In this document: positions 1-7,982 of the stretch, in pieces
How positions within the stretch are numbered: position 1 is the first letter of the stretch
How the letters are laid out: every line of letters starts with the position of its first letter
Assembly (NCBI GenBank): GCA_934630385.1
Contig: CAKTWE010000016.1
Coordinates: forward strand, 1-32,425
Length of the DNA: 32,425 nt
Direction of reading: 5' to 3'
DNA from: an uncultured Collinsella sp.
GTDB lineage: Bacteria; Actinomycetota; Coriobacteriia; Coriobacteriales; Coriobacteriaceae
Notes under the pieces: generated by a model
Told to the model about the DNA's origin: nothing
Database searches by the model: none
The model's input: only the letters and a program-made list of their open reading frames with translations
Program-made: the position numbers and the translations under genes

Positions 1-50
1 GCGTTGTATGCCTGGTCTTGCAGGCTCTGATAATGCTGGTGTTGTTCCAT
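1..50 (-). CDS. N-terminus of an unidentified leftward gene (cut by window edge)
   Basis: The minus strand reads ATG at 48-50 followed by an open frame MEQHQHYQSLQDQAYN up to the window edge. A GAGGG Shine-Dalgarno-like sequence lies a few bases upstream and a reasonable promoter lies further upstream. Only about 16 codons are present. The string LQDQAYN loosely resembles the first helix of GntR-type regulators, but this is too short to name the gene. Confidence 0.5.
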   Translation of the reverse strand, partial: MEQHQHYQSLQDQAYN

Positions 51-92
51 AAAGCCCTCGGATGAAGCTCACGGTTTTTTGAATATCACCAC

Positions 93-120
93 GTTATACT
101 ATCGCATCGACACGTCCCAA
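93..120 (-). promoter_or_regulatory. Predicted sigma-70 promoter for the leftward gene at the window start
   Basis: On the minus strand TTGGGA (115-120) and TATAAC (93-98) are separated by 16 bases, about 43 bases before the ATG at 50. The -35 box lies inside an imperfect inverted repeat (109-120 with 136-147, 11 of 12 pairs), which could be an operator. Confidence 0.45.
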
Positions 121-147
121 CTCCCAACCGGTCTTTTGGGATGTGTC
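109..147. repeat. 12-bp inverted repeat overlapping a promoter
   Basis: GACACGTCCCAA (109-120) is matched by TTGGGATGTGTC (136-147), with one wobble position and a 15-base loop. It covers the predicted -35 element of the leftward gene. It could be an operator, or a hairpin ending rightward transcription because it is followed by TCTTTTA. Confidence 0.45.
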
Positions 148-194
148 TCTTTTACCTGCCCTGTCCTGTCGATCGGCACCCTTGCCACAAAAGG

Positions 195-332
195 AGCCCA
201 TCTACTACGTTAACGCGGATAGCCCCGACCATGCCGAAAACTGCAAAAATAAAACCGCAGGTAGACAGCTTGTTGATTTTCAAAAAAGCTGGCTATGGTT
301 GACCCTTGCGGCTTAAACGTAGTAGATGGGCT
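195..332. repeat. 17-bp perfect inverted repeat flanking a 104-bp segment
   Basis: AGCCCATCTACTACGTT (195-211) recurs as its exact reverse complement at 316-332. The enclosed segment contains further small stems: CAGCTT with AAGCTG, and CCGCA with TGCGG. No coding frame fits it. It could be a small mobile or MITE-like element or a structured RNA. Confidence 0.6.
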
Positions 333-364
333 ATTTTCGCGGCACAGGTGCTATTCCGATCCTA

Positions 365-580
365 GATTGGCATCCTATTCCACGCAACTTATATGTTCAG
401 CCAGCATGATTTCCGACAACCTAGGCAAAACACCTAAGCAGGTAGGCTCCATCCGTAGTCGCCTGCTGAGAGAATCGATTATCGAGGCGCCCTCGTACGG
501 CAAGGTGTCGCTCGCCATCCCCTACATGCGTGAGCATCTCAACGATGACAAAGCCGAACTGGAGACTGAACTGAAGGGAC
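365..580 (+). pseudogene. Remnant of an AAA-family ATPase C-terminal winged-helix domain
   Basis: The forward frame around 370-580 encodes a stretch with the pattern (S)xxISDNLGKTPKQVGSIRSRLL, then IIEAPSYGKVSLAIPYMREHL. This resembles the winged-helix tail of AAA-type ATP-binding proteins, where an R-x-x-L-I-x-K-G-x-I-Y motif is followed by G-x-(L/I)-x-F-T-V-P. No Walker A or B part precedes it and the frame runs downstream into repeat sequence, so it looks like a decayed fragment. The family match is from memory of the motif only. Confidence 0.45.
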
Positions 581-596
581 AGTCGGCGCTCTGCAA

Positions 597-719
597 GACG
601 AAAACCGTTTGCGTACGGTTTAGAACCAGACGCAAACGCTTTTCGTCTTATTTGCGTCTGGATTTGAGACGTAAATATCGCTTTCGCACGGTTAATGCCA
701 GACGTAAACGGTTTTCGTC
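597..719. repeat. Nested inverted and direct repeat element
   Basis: The outer arms at 597-614 and 702-719 are reverse complements over 18 bases with one wobble. Inside, CCAGACGCAAA (626-636) pairs perfectly with TTTGCGTCTGG (651-661). A 22-base direct repeat occurs at 626-647 and 698-719 with 20 matches. AACCGT/ACGGTT forms another small stem near 603-620. The forward reading frame across it is low-complexity (repeated RRKRFSS) and is unlikely to be a protein. Confidence 0.6.
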
Positions 720-744
720 CGGCAATACGTCCGCGATCCAAACG

Positions 745-781
745 AAAAAGGCCCCAAGTTCATATGAACTCGGGGCCTTTT
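745..781 (-). terminator. Bidirectional intrinsic terminator after the dehydratase gene
   Basis: A 15-bp stem (749-763 with 764-778) has almost no loop, is G+C-rich at its base, and is flanked by A-runs on the left and T-runs on the right. On the minus strand it is followed by TTTTT, about 45 bases beyond the stop codon at 823. It is symmetric enough to act in both directions. Confidence 0.85.
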
Positions 782-822
782 GCCACGCATCTATGAGAGG
801 AGAAATGTGATGCGCACGGGCG

Positions 823-2601
823 CTACTCCATGTAGCCACCCTGAATGGCGGAAACTGCATGCTCGGTAAAGAACTTGAGTGTGCCGGAGGTATAGCGATT
901 GGCCTTGGGCTTCCAAGCGGCTCGGCGCTCGGCCAGGACGGCGTCGACCTCGACCGGCTCCATCTCCTTGCCGGCGATGCCCACGATGGACAGCGAGCGC
1001 TCGGGGATGTTGATCTGGATAAGGTCGCCCTCCTCGATCAGGGCAATCGGGCCGCCCACGGCAGCCTCGGGCGAAACGTGACCGATAGCGGGGCCCTTGG
1101 AGGCGCCGGAGAAGCGACCGTCGGTAATCAGCGCGATGCTCGCGCCCAGCTCGGGGTCGCTGGCGATAGCCTCGGTGGTGTAGAACATCACCGGCATGCC
1201 GGAGCCCTTGGGGCCCTCGTAGCGAATGATGACGGCGTCGCCGGGCTTGACCTCGTGCGTCAGAACGGCATGGATGGCGTCCTCCTCGCAATCGAACGGG
1301 CGAGCCTTGAGCGTAGCCTGGAACATCTCGCGCGGAACAACGGTGTGCTTGACGACGGCACCCTCGGGGGCAAGGTTGCCGTGGAGGATGGCGATGGAAC
1401 CATCGATACCAAAGGCCTGATCGAACGGGCGGATGATGTCCTCGCGCTTGAGGTTCCACTTCTCCAGGTAGCGGCCGCACTTCTCGTAGTAGCCGTTATT
1501 CTTGAGGTCCTCGAGGTTTTCGCCGAGCGTCTTGCCGGTGACGGTCATGACATCGAGGTTGAGCATCGACTTGATCTCCTCCATGATGCGCGGCACGCCG
1601 CCCGCATAGTAGAAGAACTGCGCCGGCCACTCGCCTGCGGGACGAACGTTGAGCAGGTAGTGAGCGCCACGGTGCAGGCGATCGAAGTCGTCGGCAGACA
1701 TCTCGATGCCAAACTCACGCGCGATCGCGGGGATATGTAGCAGCGAGTTGGTGGAGCCGGAAATGGCGCCGTGGACCATGATGAGGTTCTCGAAGGACTC
1801 CCTGGTCACGATGTCTCGCGGGCACAGATTGTGCTCGGAGAGCCACACGGACTGACGGCCGGCCTCGCGGGCGAACTCGCGCAGGTCGGAGCTAGTGGCG
1901 GGCAGCAGAGCGGTGCCGGGAAGCATAAGGCCCAGGGCCTCGGCGGTAACCTGCATGGTCGACGCGGTGCCCATAAAGGAGCAAGCGCCGCAGCTGGGGC
2001 AGGCGTTGTGCTTGGCAAACTCGAGCTCCTCACGGGAAATCTCGCCGCGCTCGTAGCGGGCAGAGATCGCGCCGAGCTGCTCCAGGGTCAGCAGGTCGGG
2101 ACCGGCATCCATGACGCCACCGGTAACGACGATGGAGGGGATGTTAACGCGGCCCATGGCCATGAGGTTGGCGGGCAGGCCCTTATCGCAGCTGGCGACA
2201 AAGACGCCGGCGTCAAACGGCGTGGCCTTGGCGTGAATCTCGATCATGTTGGCGATCATGTCGCGGCTGGGCAGCGAGTAGTTGATGCCGTCGTGGCCCT
2301 GTGCCTCGCCGTCACAGATATCGGTGCAGAAGTAGCGGGCGCCGTGGCCACCAGCCTCGGCAACGCCGGCGCGGACCTCCTCGACCAGCTCGAACAGGCC
2401 GGCAGAACCCGGGTGCGAGTCGCCAAACGTCGACTCGATAATCACCTGCGGCTTGTCCAGGTCCTCAACAGTCCAGCCAGAGCCCAGACGCAGCGGGTCC
2501 ATCTCGGGGCTGATGGTGCGGAACTTGCCGGAACGCGGCTGTAGCTTGGCAACCAGGTCGGCTGCCTCCTGCTGAATCTGTGCCTTGGTCTTCTCGTCCA
2601 T
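823..2601 (-). CDS. IlvD/Edd-family dehydratase, probably aldonic (sugar) acid dehydratase
   Basis: The 592-residue protein belongs to the Fe-S dehydratases that turn dihydroxy acids or sugar acids into 2-keto-3-deoxy acids. Visible family signatures are C96-D-G with the following [13 protein letters not shown] segment, SCDKGLPA (C138-D-K) and the Cys-rich [14 protein letters not shown] (C201, C204, C207). The CDG and CDKGLPA forms recall YjhG/YagF-type D-xylonate dehydratases rather than branched-chain IlvD, and the usual N-terminal PCN cysteine is replaced by HPGS. The start at 2601 is chosen because AGGAGA sits 7 bases upstream; an in-frame ATG 12 codons earlier has no good ribosome site. 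It follows the GntP permease gene, which supports a hexonate or pentonate substrate. Ordinary IlvD function in valine and isoleucine synthesis remains possible but is less likely in this context. Confidence 0.85.
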   Translation of the reverse strand: MDEKTKAQIQQEAADLVAKLQPRSGKFRTISPEMDPLRLGSGWTVEDLDKPQVIIESTFGDSHPGSAGLFELVEEVRAGVAEAGGHGARYFCTDICDGEAQGHDGINYSLPSRDMIANMIEIHAKATPFDAGVFVASCDKGLPANLMAMGRVNIPSIVVTGGVMDAGPDLLTLEQLGAISARYERGEISREELEFAKHNACPSCGACSFMGTASTMQVTAEALGLMLPGTALLPATSSDLREFAREAGRQSVWLSEHNLCPRDIVTRESFENLIMVHGAISGSTNSLLHIPAIAREFGIEMSADDFDRLHRGAHYLLNVRPAGEWPAQFFYYAGGVPRIMEEIKSMLNLDVMTVTGKTLGENLEDLKNNGYYEKCGRYLEKWNLKREDIIRPFDQAFGIDGSIAILHGNLAPEGAVVKHTVVPREMFQATLKARPFDCEEDAIHAVLTHEVKPGDAVIIRYEGPKGSGMPVMFYTTEAIASDPELGASIALITDGRFSGASKGPAIGHVSPEAAVGGPIALIEEGDLIQINIPERSLSIVGIAGKEMEPVEVDAVLAERRAAWKPKANRYTSGTLKFFTEHAVSAIQGGYME

Positions 2602-2709
2602 GATGCTCTCCTCTTTTGGTTTGAACGGTTGTATCAATCGTTGGTTAATGAATCAGGCGTAAATGGGTGCCGAACAATGTGCTCGGCGAAAGATGCTTTG
2701 CTGCGCGAG

Positions 2710-4071
2710 CTAGGCGATAAACGAAATCACTAGGGCGCAGGCAAGACCCGAAAGGCCGATGATCGTCTCCATAACGGTCCAGGACTTGAGGGTGGTCTTC
2801 TCGTCGATCTCGAGGAACGAGGAGCACATCCAGAAACCGGCATCGTTGACGTGCGAGAGCGCTGTGGCACCGCCGCAGATGGCAAGGCAGATGGCGGCGC
2901 GCATAAGCACCGAAGCACCGGCGACCGCAGGCATGGCGGCCATAATGCCCGACGCCATGGTCATAGCGACAATGGAGCTGCCGACAGAGGCGCGCACCAT
3001 GACGGCAATCAAAAAGGCAACGACCACCAAAGGCAGCGGAGAAGCCTCGAGCATGGGGCCGATGACCTGGCCCAGGCCGCAGTCCTGCAGCATCCAGCGG
3101 ATCACGCCGCCGCAGGCAATGACCAGCAAGATCATGCCGACGGGCTTAAGAGAGCGGTCGAGCAGAGCCTTGAGCTCGGCGCCGGAGTAGCCGCGGCGCG
3201 CACCCAGCAGATACATCGCGACGAGTGTGGCGAGCGTCAAAGCGACGAACGGCTTGCCCAGGAAGGCAAGAGTCGAGGCGGCCTCGGCAGGCATGGGGAT
3301 ATAAGAGGACAACGTGCCCAGCAAAATCAGGCAAAGCGGCGTGAGCACGATGGCAAGCACCATGCCAAAGGAGGGAAGCTCCTTTTCGTCGCTCGCGCCC
3401 TCGGCAGAGGTGAAGTGCTCCGGAACATCGGTAAAGATGCGACCGCCCACGTTGCGGCCCCAGACGACGCCGGCGACGGCCATGGCGATAAAGGCGGTGG
3501 GGATACCGACGAGAATCATAGTGCCCAGGTCAACACCGAGCGTACCGGCGACCAGAACCGAACCGGCCGAAGGCGGCACAAACGCATAGCCGGCGGCCAG
3601 TCCCGCGAGCAGCGCGATGCCGTAGTAGAGCGTCGACTTCTTGGTCTGCGATGCCACGCTAAACGCAAGCGGAATCAAAACGACCACGCCGGCCTCAAAG
3701 AACACCGTGGTGCCGATGACCAGTCCGGTAATGCCCAGCGCCCAGCTGGAGTGACCCTGACCAAAGGTATCGATAAAGGTCTGAGCAATCTTCTTGGCGC
3801 CGCCGCTCTCCTCAAGGATCTGGCCAAACATCGAACCCAGGCCAATGAGTAGGGCGATGTTTTGCAGTGTGGTGCCCACGCCCTTGGTGACGGTGTCTGC
3901 CACCAGATCGAGCGGCATGCCCGCGCCAATGCCGATCGCGAGCGCCGAGACCATCATCGAAAGCACAGGGTGCAACTTGAACTTGATGATGAGCGCAAGC
4001 AGCAGCGCAATGCCCACGACGGCGGCGATGACCAGTCTGGTGGGGTCAGCCATAAACGTTGGGTCTGACAT
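2710..4071 (-). CDS. GntP-family aldonate:H+ symporter
   Basis: A 453-residue, very hydrophobic protein with about 12 predicted membrane segments and the length typical of the gluconate permease family. Recognisable stretches include the N-terminal IKFKLHPVLSMM, the conserved FFEAGVVVLIPLAF segment, and the C-terminal SHVNDAGFWM motif. It should import gluconate or a related sugar acid across the cytoplasmic membrane. GGAGG lies 4 bases before the ATG. It is the first gene of a two-gene operon with the dehydratase 108 bases downstream and diverges from a GntR regulator. The exact substrate cannot be read from sequence. Confidence 0.9.
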   Translation of the reverse strand: MSDPTFMADPTRLVIAAVVGIALLLALIIKFKLHPVLSMMVSALAIGIGAGMPLDLVADTVTKGVGTTLQNIALLIGLGSMFGQILEESGGAKKIAQTFIDTFGQGHSSWALGITGLVIGTTVFFEAGVVVLIPLAFSVASQTKKSTLYYGIALLAGLAAGYAFVPPSAGSVLVAGTLGVDLGTMILVGIPTAFIAMAVAGVVWGRNVGGRIFTDVPEHFTSAEGASDEKELPSFGMVLAIVLTPLCLILLGTLSSYIPMPAEAASTLAFLGKPFVALTLATLVAMYLLGARRGYSGAELKALLDRSLKPVGMILLVIACGGVIRWMLQDCGLGQVIGPMLEASPLPLVVVAFLIAVMVRASVGSSIVAMTMASGIMAAMPAVAGASVLMRAAICLAICGGATALSHVNDAGFWMCSSFLEIDEKTTLKSWTVMETIIGLSGLACALVISFIA

Positions 4072-4084
4072 CTTTCCTCCAATT

Positions 4085-4180
4085 CATCAGACCTTTTGAA
4101 TTCGACGAAGACTATAGCGCGTTTTCAATAGGTCTGATGTTTAAAAGAGAAACTTTTTTTGAAATACATCTGATGTATTT
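4085..4180. promoter_or_regulatory. Candidate GntR operators in the gntP/gntR intergenic region
   Basis: CATCAGACC (4085-4093) faces GGTCTGATG (4131-4139) as an exact inverted pair. AAATACATC-T-GATGTATTT (4162-4180) is a perfect 9-bp palindrome containing TCTGATG. Another CTCTGATG lies at 4274-4281 next to a TAGAAT box before gntR. The gntP-side -10 candidate TATAGT (minus strand, 4111-4116) lies between the first two sites, with GGTCTGATG close to its -35 region. Inference: these are FadR-type GntR binding sites. Confidence 0.5.
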
Positions 4181-4305
4181 CGTAAACGGTCTGTTTTTGG
4201 CGGTAAACGGCTGTTCATGCCTCCTCGTTGTCAGAGTAAACCAGCGCAACTTCTGTTGAATGGGCTAGAATAGCTCTGATGAATTACTTTGATATGAGGT
4301 GAAGC

Positions 4306-4998
4306 GTGGCACGAACCGATTTGGGACTCCCCGAGCAGATAGCCGATAAAATCATTCAATTGATCCTGGATGAGCATCTTGAGCAAGGCGATCGCCTGCC
4401 CAAGGAGGCCGTGCTCGTCGAGCGCTTGGGCGCTGGCAGGAGCACGGTGCGCGAGGCTATGAAGCTGCTCCAGTCGCGCAACATCGTGCGCATTAAGCAG
4501 GGCTCGGGCACCTATGTGGCCTCAAACCCCGGCGTTGCCGACGATCCGTTGGGCTTTACCTTTATCGATGACAAGCGACGCCTAGCACGCGACCTGCTCG
4601 AAGTGCGTTTTATGATCGAGCCGCAGATGGCCAGCATGGCCGCGGAGCACGCAACCGACGATCAGATCGGCTGTATCAAAGAGCTTTGTGACGAGTCCGA
4701 GCGCTTGGCCGCCTTGGGCGAGGACTATTCCGCCGCCGACACCGCGTTTCACATCGCAATTGCCGAAAGTTGCGGCAACCTCGTCGTTCCCCGCTTGATG
4801 GGCGTGCTCAAAGCATCTGTTCCCCTGTTTATTGACGTGACCGGCAAAAAGCTGGTCGAAGAGACCATCCGCACCCACCGCGGCGTGGCCGACGCCATCG
4901 CCGCACGCAACCCCACCACGGCGCACGATGCGATGTATTTGCACCTGGTCTACAACCGCCAGCTCATCGACAAAGAAATCGGCACGGAGCAGGGCTAA
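4306..4998 (+). CDS. FadR-subfamily GntR transcriptional regulator
   Basis: A 230-residue protein with an N-terminal winged helix (about 8-75; RLPKEAVLVERLGAGRSTVREAMKLL then GSGTYV) and a C-terminal all-helical FCD domain (about 95-220) with the metal- and ligand-binding pattern D-x-x-F-H (DTAFHIAIAESCGN) and H-R-G-V. It starts with GTG at 4306, preceded by GAGG six bases upstream. It is divergent from the gntP/dehydratase pair, so it most likely responds to an aldonate or a KDG-like product and represses that operon. The target and ligand are inferred from position only. Confidence 0.9.
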   Translation: MARTDLGLPEQIADKIIQLILDEHLEQGDRLPKEAVLVERLGAGRSTVREAMKLLQSRNIVRIKQGSGTYVASNPGVADDPLGFTFIDDKRRLARDLLEVRFMIEPQMASMAAEHATDDQIGCIKELCDESERLAALGEDYSAADTAFHIAIAESCGNLVVPRLMGVLKASVPLFIDVTGKKLVEETIRTHRGVADAIAARNPTTAHDAMYLHLVYNRQLIDKEIGTEQG

Positions 4999-5030
4999 AG
5001 CGAACTGTTACGGGCGCTCATAAAACAGGC

Positions 5031-6716
5031 CTACTCGCCCGTTTCGACACGGGTGACGAGCATGGTCGTGCCCACCTCGATGACATAGCGAACGGCGGGG
5101 ATGACGGTTTTGCCACAGGAGATGTTCGTGTTGGCCTCGTTTTTGATGAGGACGCCCTTCCCCGGCACCGCACCCACGGACTCCACGCGGCATAGACGCG
5201 AGGCATCGACAAGATCGACCCGGTGGTAATCCCCCGGCACGGCGAATCCGCAATCGTAGGCCTCGCAGGCAATCTCGCTCGCAACGCGATGCGTCCTCAT
5301 ATGGCCTCCTACGCACGGTTCGATTCGCGTTTCGACCTCGATGCCTGCGCAGGGCGACCAACGGGACACGACTGCGTCCTCCGCAACCGCGCTTTCCGCT
5401 ACCCCGTCGCGCACGTAGACGCGCCCGCCCACCACAAAGGCGAGCATGCTATCGGGAGCGGCCTCCTCGAGCGTACGCTGGGAGCGCGAAACACAAAAGC
5501 CAAAGCGAGACGAATAGACGAACTTGGAATATTTGCAATCGGACTGAGCGAACGGATGGCCCGGCACGCGCCCGCTCGGATAGAGCATGACCTCTCCAGA
5601 CGCATCACGCCGCACAAGTGCAGAGCCGGCAAGGGCAACCGACTGAGACGCATCCCAGGCGAGCATCGGCGATGCCCCGCAAGCCCAAAACTCATCATCT
5701 GCGGGAAGCGCGAGACACGCGAACGCCATAAGGCACCACAGCGGCGACCCGACAGCATTGTAGCCCTCTGCCATATGCAGGTTGGGATACTTGTAGCCAA
5801 TGGTAAGGACCCCGCCGTTATCGCAGATGGCGCGCTCATCCCATGCCTGGATATTGCGAGCGATAAGTCCCTTGAGCGCTCCGGGCGCAAACGCGGCACC
5901 GAGGTCGATCTTGACAGCAGCCGCCATGGACCAAAAACCCGCCTGGGCAAAACGATACGTCATCGAGCGGCCATAGGGCACACCCTCGCCACGCGCGGAA
6001 AACAGACGCGCATAATCCTCCGCGAAGAGGCGCACACGCTCTGAGTAGCGACTCGCGCGCGCAGGATCGGACGCGCCGAACCACCCGATATACAGCAACG
6101 AGAAAAACTGGAAGGTCATGGCGTTGTAATAATCGGGAAGCCCCGTAGGCCCGTCTTTGTACCAGCCGTTTCCCTCGTAATACGAATCGAGGGTATCAAG
6201 ATCTGCCTGGATAGCACCACCGTCATGGGCGCAGCCGAGCTCCCGCAGTGCTAGGTTCACGAGCACGCGGAACCAGAGCCAATTGCCCGCCGGAAAGGTG
6301 TGCTCATTGACCTGAAAAAGCCACGATGCAACGCGGACGCGCGCATCCTCCGGCAACGGTTCCCAGAGCACATCGGGAGCAAGCAGCAAGCCGTAGGCAA
6401 TGGCAGCCATTTCGACGAACATCTGGTCATGGTCGCGGCAGCGCCCCCAGTATTCAGGGCAGGCGGGGTCGGTCCCGGCGGCGAGGCCCGCCGGATAGAT
6501 GCGCTCGTAAAAGCCGTCGGCGCTCCGACCGCCTCCCGCCCAAAACGGCGCCAGGCCCCAAAGCGGTCGGGCCCAAGCCTCCATGGAGATGACTTCGTCC
6601 TCGTACTGGGCGCTCCCGCCCGCAAGCTGCACGCGCGCCGCGCGCGGACTCACGTGCCGCTTGAGCGGATCGAGGTAGCCAAAGAGGCAGCGTTCGAAAT
6701 CTTCCCTGTTTTGCAT
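5031..6716 (-). CDS. DUF2264-family protein, candidate intracellular uronate-acting glycosidase
   Basis: A 561-residue protein, last gene of the large leftward operon. Family features are the N-terminal MEAWARPLWGLAPFWAGG segment (WGLAP near residue 55), the helical-toroid pattern NWLWFRVLVNLALRELG, and the LDSYYEGNGWYKDG / MTFQFFSLLY / GRSMTYRFAQAGFW blocks, followed by a beta-rich C-terminal half. DUF2264 proteins have an (alpha/alpha)6-type fold; some relatives have been linked to beta-glucuronidase activity (CAZy GH154), which I recall but cannot check. There is no signal peptide. The gene starts 15 bases after the preceding stop with GGAG in the gap. It is a distant paralogue of the gene at 17177-18994. 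Confidence 0.8.
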   Translation of the reverse strand: MQNREDFERCLFGYLDPLKRHVSPRAARVQLAGGSAQYEDEVISMEAWARPLWGLAPFWAGGGRSADGFYERIYPAGLAAGTDPACPEYWGRCRDHDQMFVEMAAIAYGLLLAPDVLWEPLPEDARVRVASWLFQVNEHTFPAGNWLWFRVLVNLALRELGCAHDGGAIQADLDTLDSYYEGNGWYKDGPTGLPDYYNAMTFQFFSLLYIGWFGASDPARASRYSERVRLFAEDYARLFSARGEGVPYGRSMTYRFAQAGFWSMAAAVKIDLGAAFAPGALKGLIARNIQAWDERAICDNGGVLTIGYKYPNLHMAEGYNAVGSPLWCLMAFACLALPADDEFWACGASPMLAWDASQSVALAGSALVRRDASGEVMLYPSGRVPGHPFAQSDCKYSKFVYSSRFGFCVSRSQRTLEEAAPDSMLAFVVGGRVYVRDGVAESAVAEDAVVSRWSPCAGIEVETRIEPCVGGHMRTHRVASEIACEAYDCGFAVPGDYHRVDLVDASRLCRVESVGAVPGKGVLIKNEANTNISCGKTVIPAVRYVIEVGTTMLVTRVETGE

Positions 6717-6731
6717 GAGCCCACGCTCCGT

Positions 6732-7955
6732 CTAGTTCGTTTTCTTGAGTACCTCGGCAACGACCTCTGACGCCTCGACCACACGGGCGCCCTCCATAGG
6801 CTCGCCAGAGGCGCACGTATAGTCCACGCCGTCGCACGCAAGCTCTGTATCCTCGCCAAGCTGCACAAACGGCTTGCCTGCGTTTGAGGCATCGGGGACG
6901 TACTCGATGGTGCACTGCTTAAGCTCAAGCAAGCCGGGCACCTCGGCGTCACCGGCAAAAAACGACGTCATGCTCGCACCCGTGACCTTGCAGCGCACAA
7001 GGTGAACATCCACCAGCGGGCGCTCGGTCATATAGCCGCGCTCGGAGCCAAAGTCGTAGTTGAACATCCTGCCGGGGTTCTCGAAGGTGCAATCCTCAAA
7101 GCGCCAGCCGCAAGCATCACCGCGATACACATCCCCCACGGGCGAGTAGTACTTAATCGCGGCATGCATGTGGTATTTGCCGTCCAGGATATGCGGGTAC
7201 TCGCCCGGGCCTACAAAACGGCAGTCTTTGACAAGCAGGTTGATACAGCCCAAGCGAATGGCGTTGCAGGCCGTGTTGAGCAGGCACTCCTCGACGGTGA
7301 CGTTCTGGGCATCAAAACCGGCAACGCAGTCGTCGCCCGTCTTGAGCGTGCAGTTTTTAATCGAGACATTGGTGCAGTGGTGGATGTTGAAACCGTCATG
7401 GCCACCCAAGACGGTCACATCCTGGGCAAGCAAGTTCTCGCACGAATCCATCTGATGGCTCCAGTTTGCCGAGCGCTCAAAGGTGTATCCGCTGAGCGTC
7501 ACGTTACGGCAGCGGCAGATGCGGATGCCCATAGCGCCGCGGAAGCCCTCCTCGCCTGCGGGATCCGTGCAGTCAACGCCGTCGAAGCTCGAGCCGGGCT
7601 CGCCCACGATGGCGATGTTCTGGGCGTCGGCAGCCGTCAGGAGGGCCTTGGTGTAATGCGGAGGGATGCTCTGGATACGCACGATCTCGGGGTCGGTCAC
7701 ATAGGCGAGCGTCGTGGGGATATCCCAGTCGGTATAGTCGGCGATATCCGAGGACCCTTGGATATGCGCGCCCGCCTGCAGATAGAGCTCGGTATTCCCG
7801 TACATCCTCAGCGATCCCACGCGGTAGGTGCCCGCAGGCACCACGACGCGCGCGCCGCCCGCATCGCGTGCAGCATCGAAGGCGGCCTGAAACGCGCCGG
7901 TCACGAGCTCAGGGACATCGGCAGCGGCAGCAACGGTAATAGTCTGTTGAAACAC
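6732..7955 (-). CDS. GH28-like right-handed beta-helix protein (polygalacturonase-related)
   Basis: About 407 residues. After an N-terminal pectate-lyase-type segment (AFQAAFDAARDAGGARVVVPAGTY) come repeated beta-helix coils (NVTLSGYTF, NVSIKNCTL, NVTVEECLL). The GH28 acidic motifs are partly present: D187 in GHDGFN replaces the Asp of NTDG, and TGDDC supplies D208 and D209. The third GH28 motif, GHG, is replaced by ACNAIRLG with no histidine, and the RIK motif reads AIKYYS, so substrate and activity may be unusual. I chose GTG at 7955 because AAAGGA precedes it; the longer frame would need TTG at 7982. There is no signal peptide, so it is presumably cytoplasmic and acts on imported oligosaccharides. 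Confidence 0.75.
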   Translation of the reverse strand: MFQQTITVAAAADVPELVTGAFQAAFDAARDAGGARVVVPAGTYRVGSLRMYGNTELYLQAGAHIQGSSDIADYTDWDIPTTLAYVTDPEIVRIQSIPPHYTKALLTAADAQNIAIVGEPGSSFDGVDCTDPAGEEGFRGAMGIRICRCRNVTLSGYTFERSANWSHQMDSCENLLAQDVTVLGGHDGFNIHHCTNVSIKNCTLKTGDDCVAGFDAQNVTVEECLLNTACNAIRLGCINLLVKDCRFVGPGEYPHILDGKYHMHAAIKYYSPVGDVYRGDACGWRFEDCTFENPGRMFNYDFGSERGYMTERPLVDVHLVRCKVTGASMTSFFAGDAEVPGLLELKQCTIEYVPDASNAGKPFVQLGEDTELACDGVDYTCASGEPMEGARVVEASEVVAEVLKKTN

Positions 7956-7982
7956 GATGGTTCCTTTCGAATAAACGTTCAA

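Noticed and set aside
597..719. CRISPR array
   Set aside because: The repeats are few, in both orientations, unevenly spaced and without spacers or cas genes.
295..810. 171-codon forward frame as an intact gene
   Set aside because: Its first part is noncoding, the middle is an ATPase-tail remnant and the last third is translated repeat and terminator sequence.
2640..2709. Terminator between gntP and the dehydratase gene
   Set aside because: Only a 5-bp GCCGA/TCGGC stem without T-tract is seen; the genes are more likely cotranscribed.
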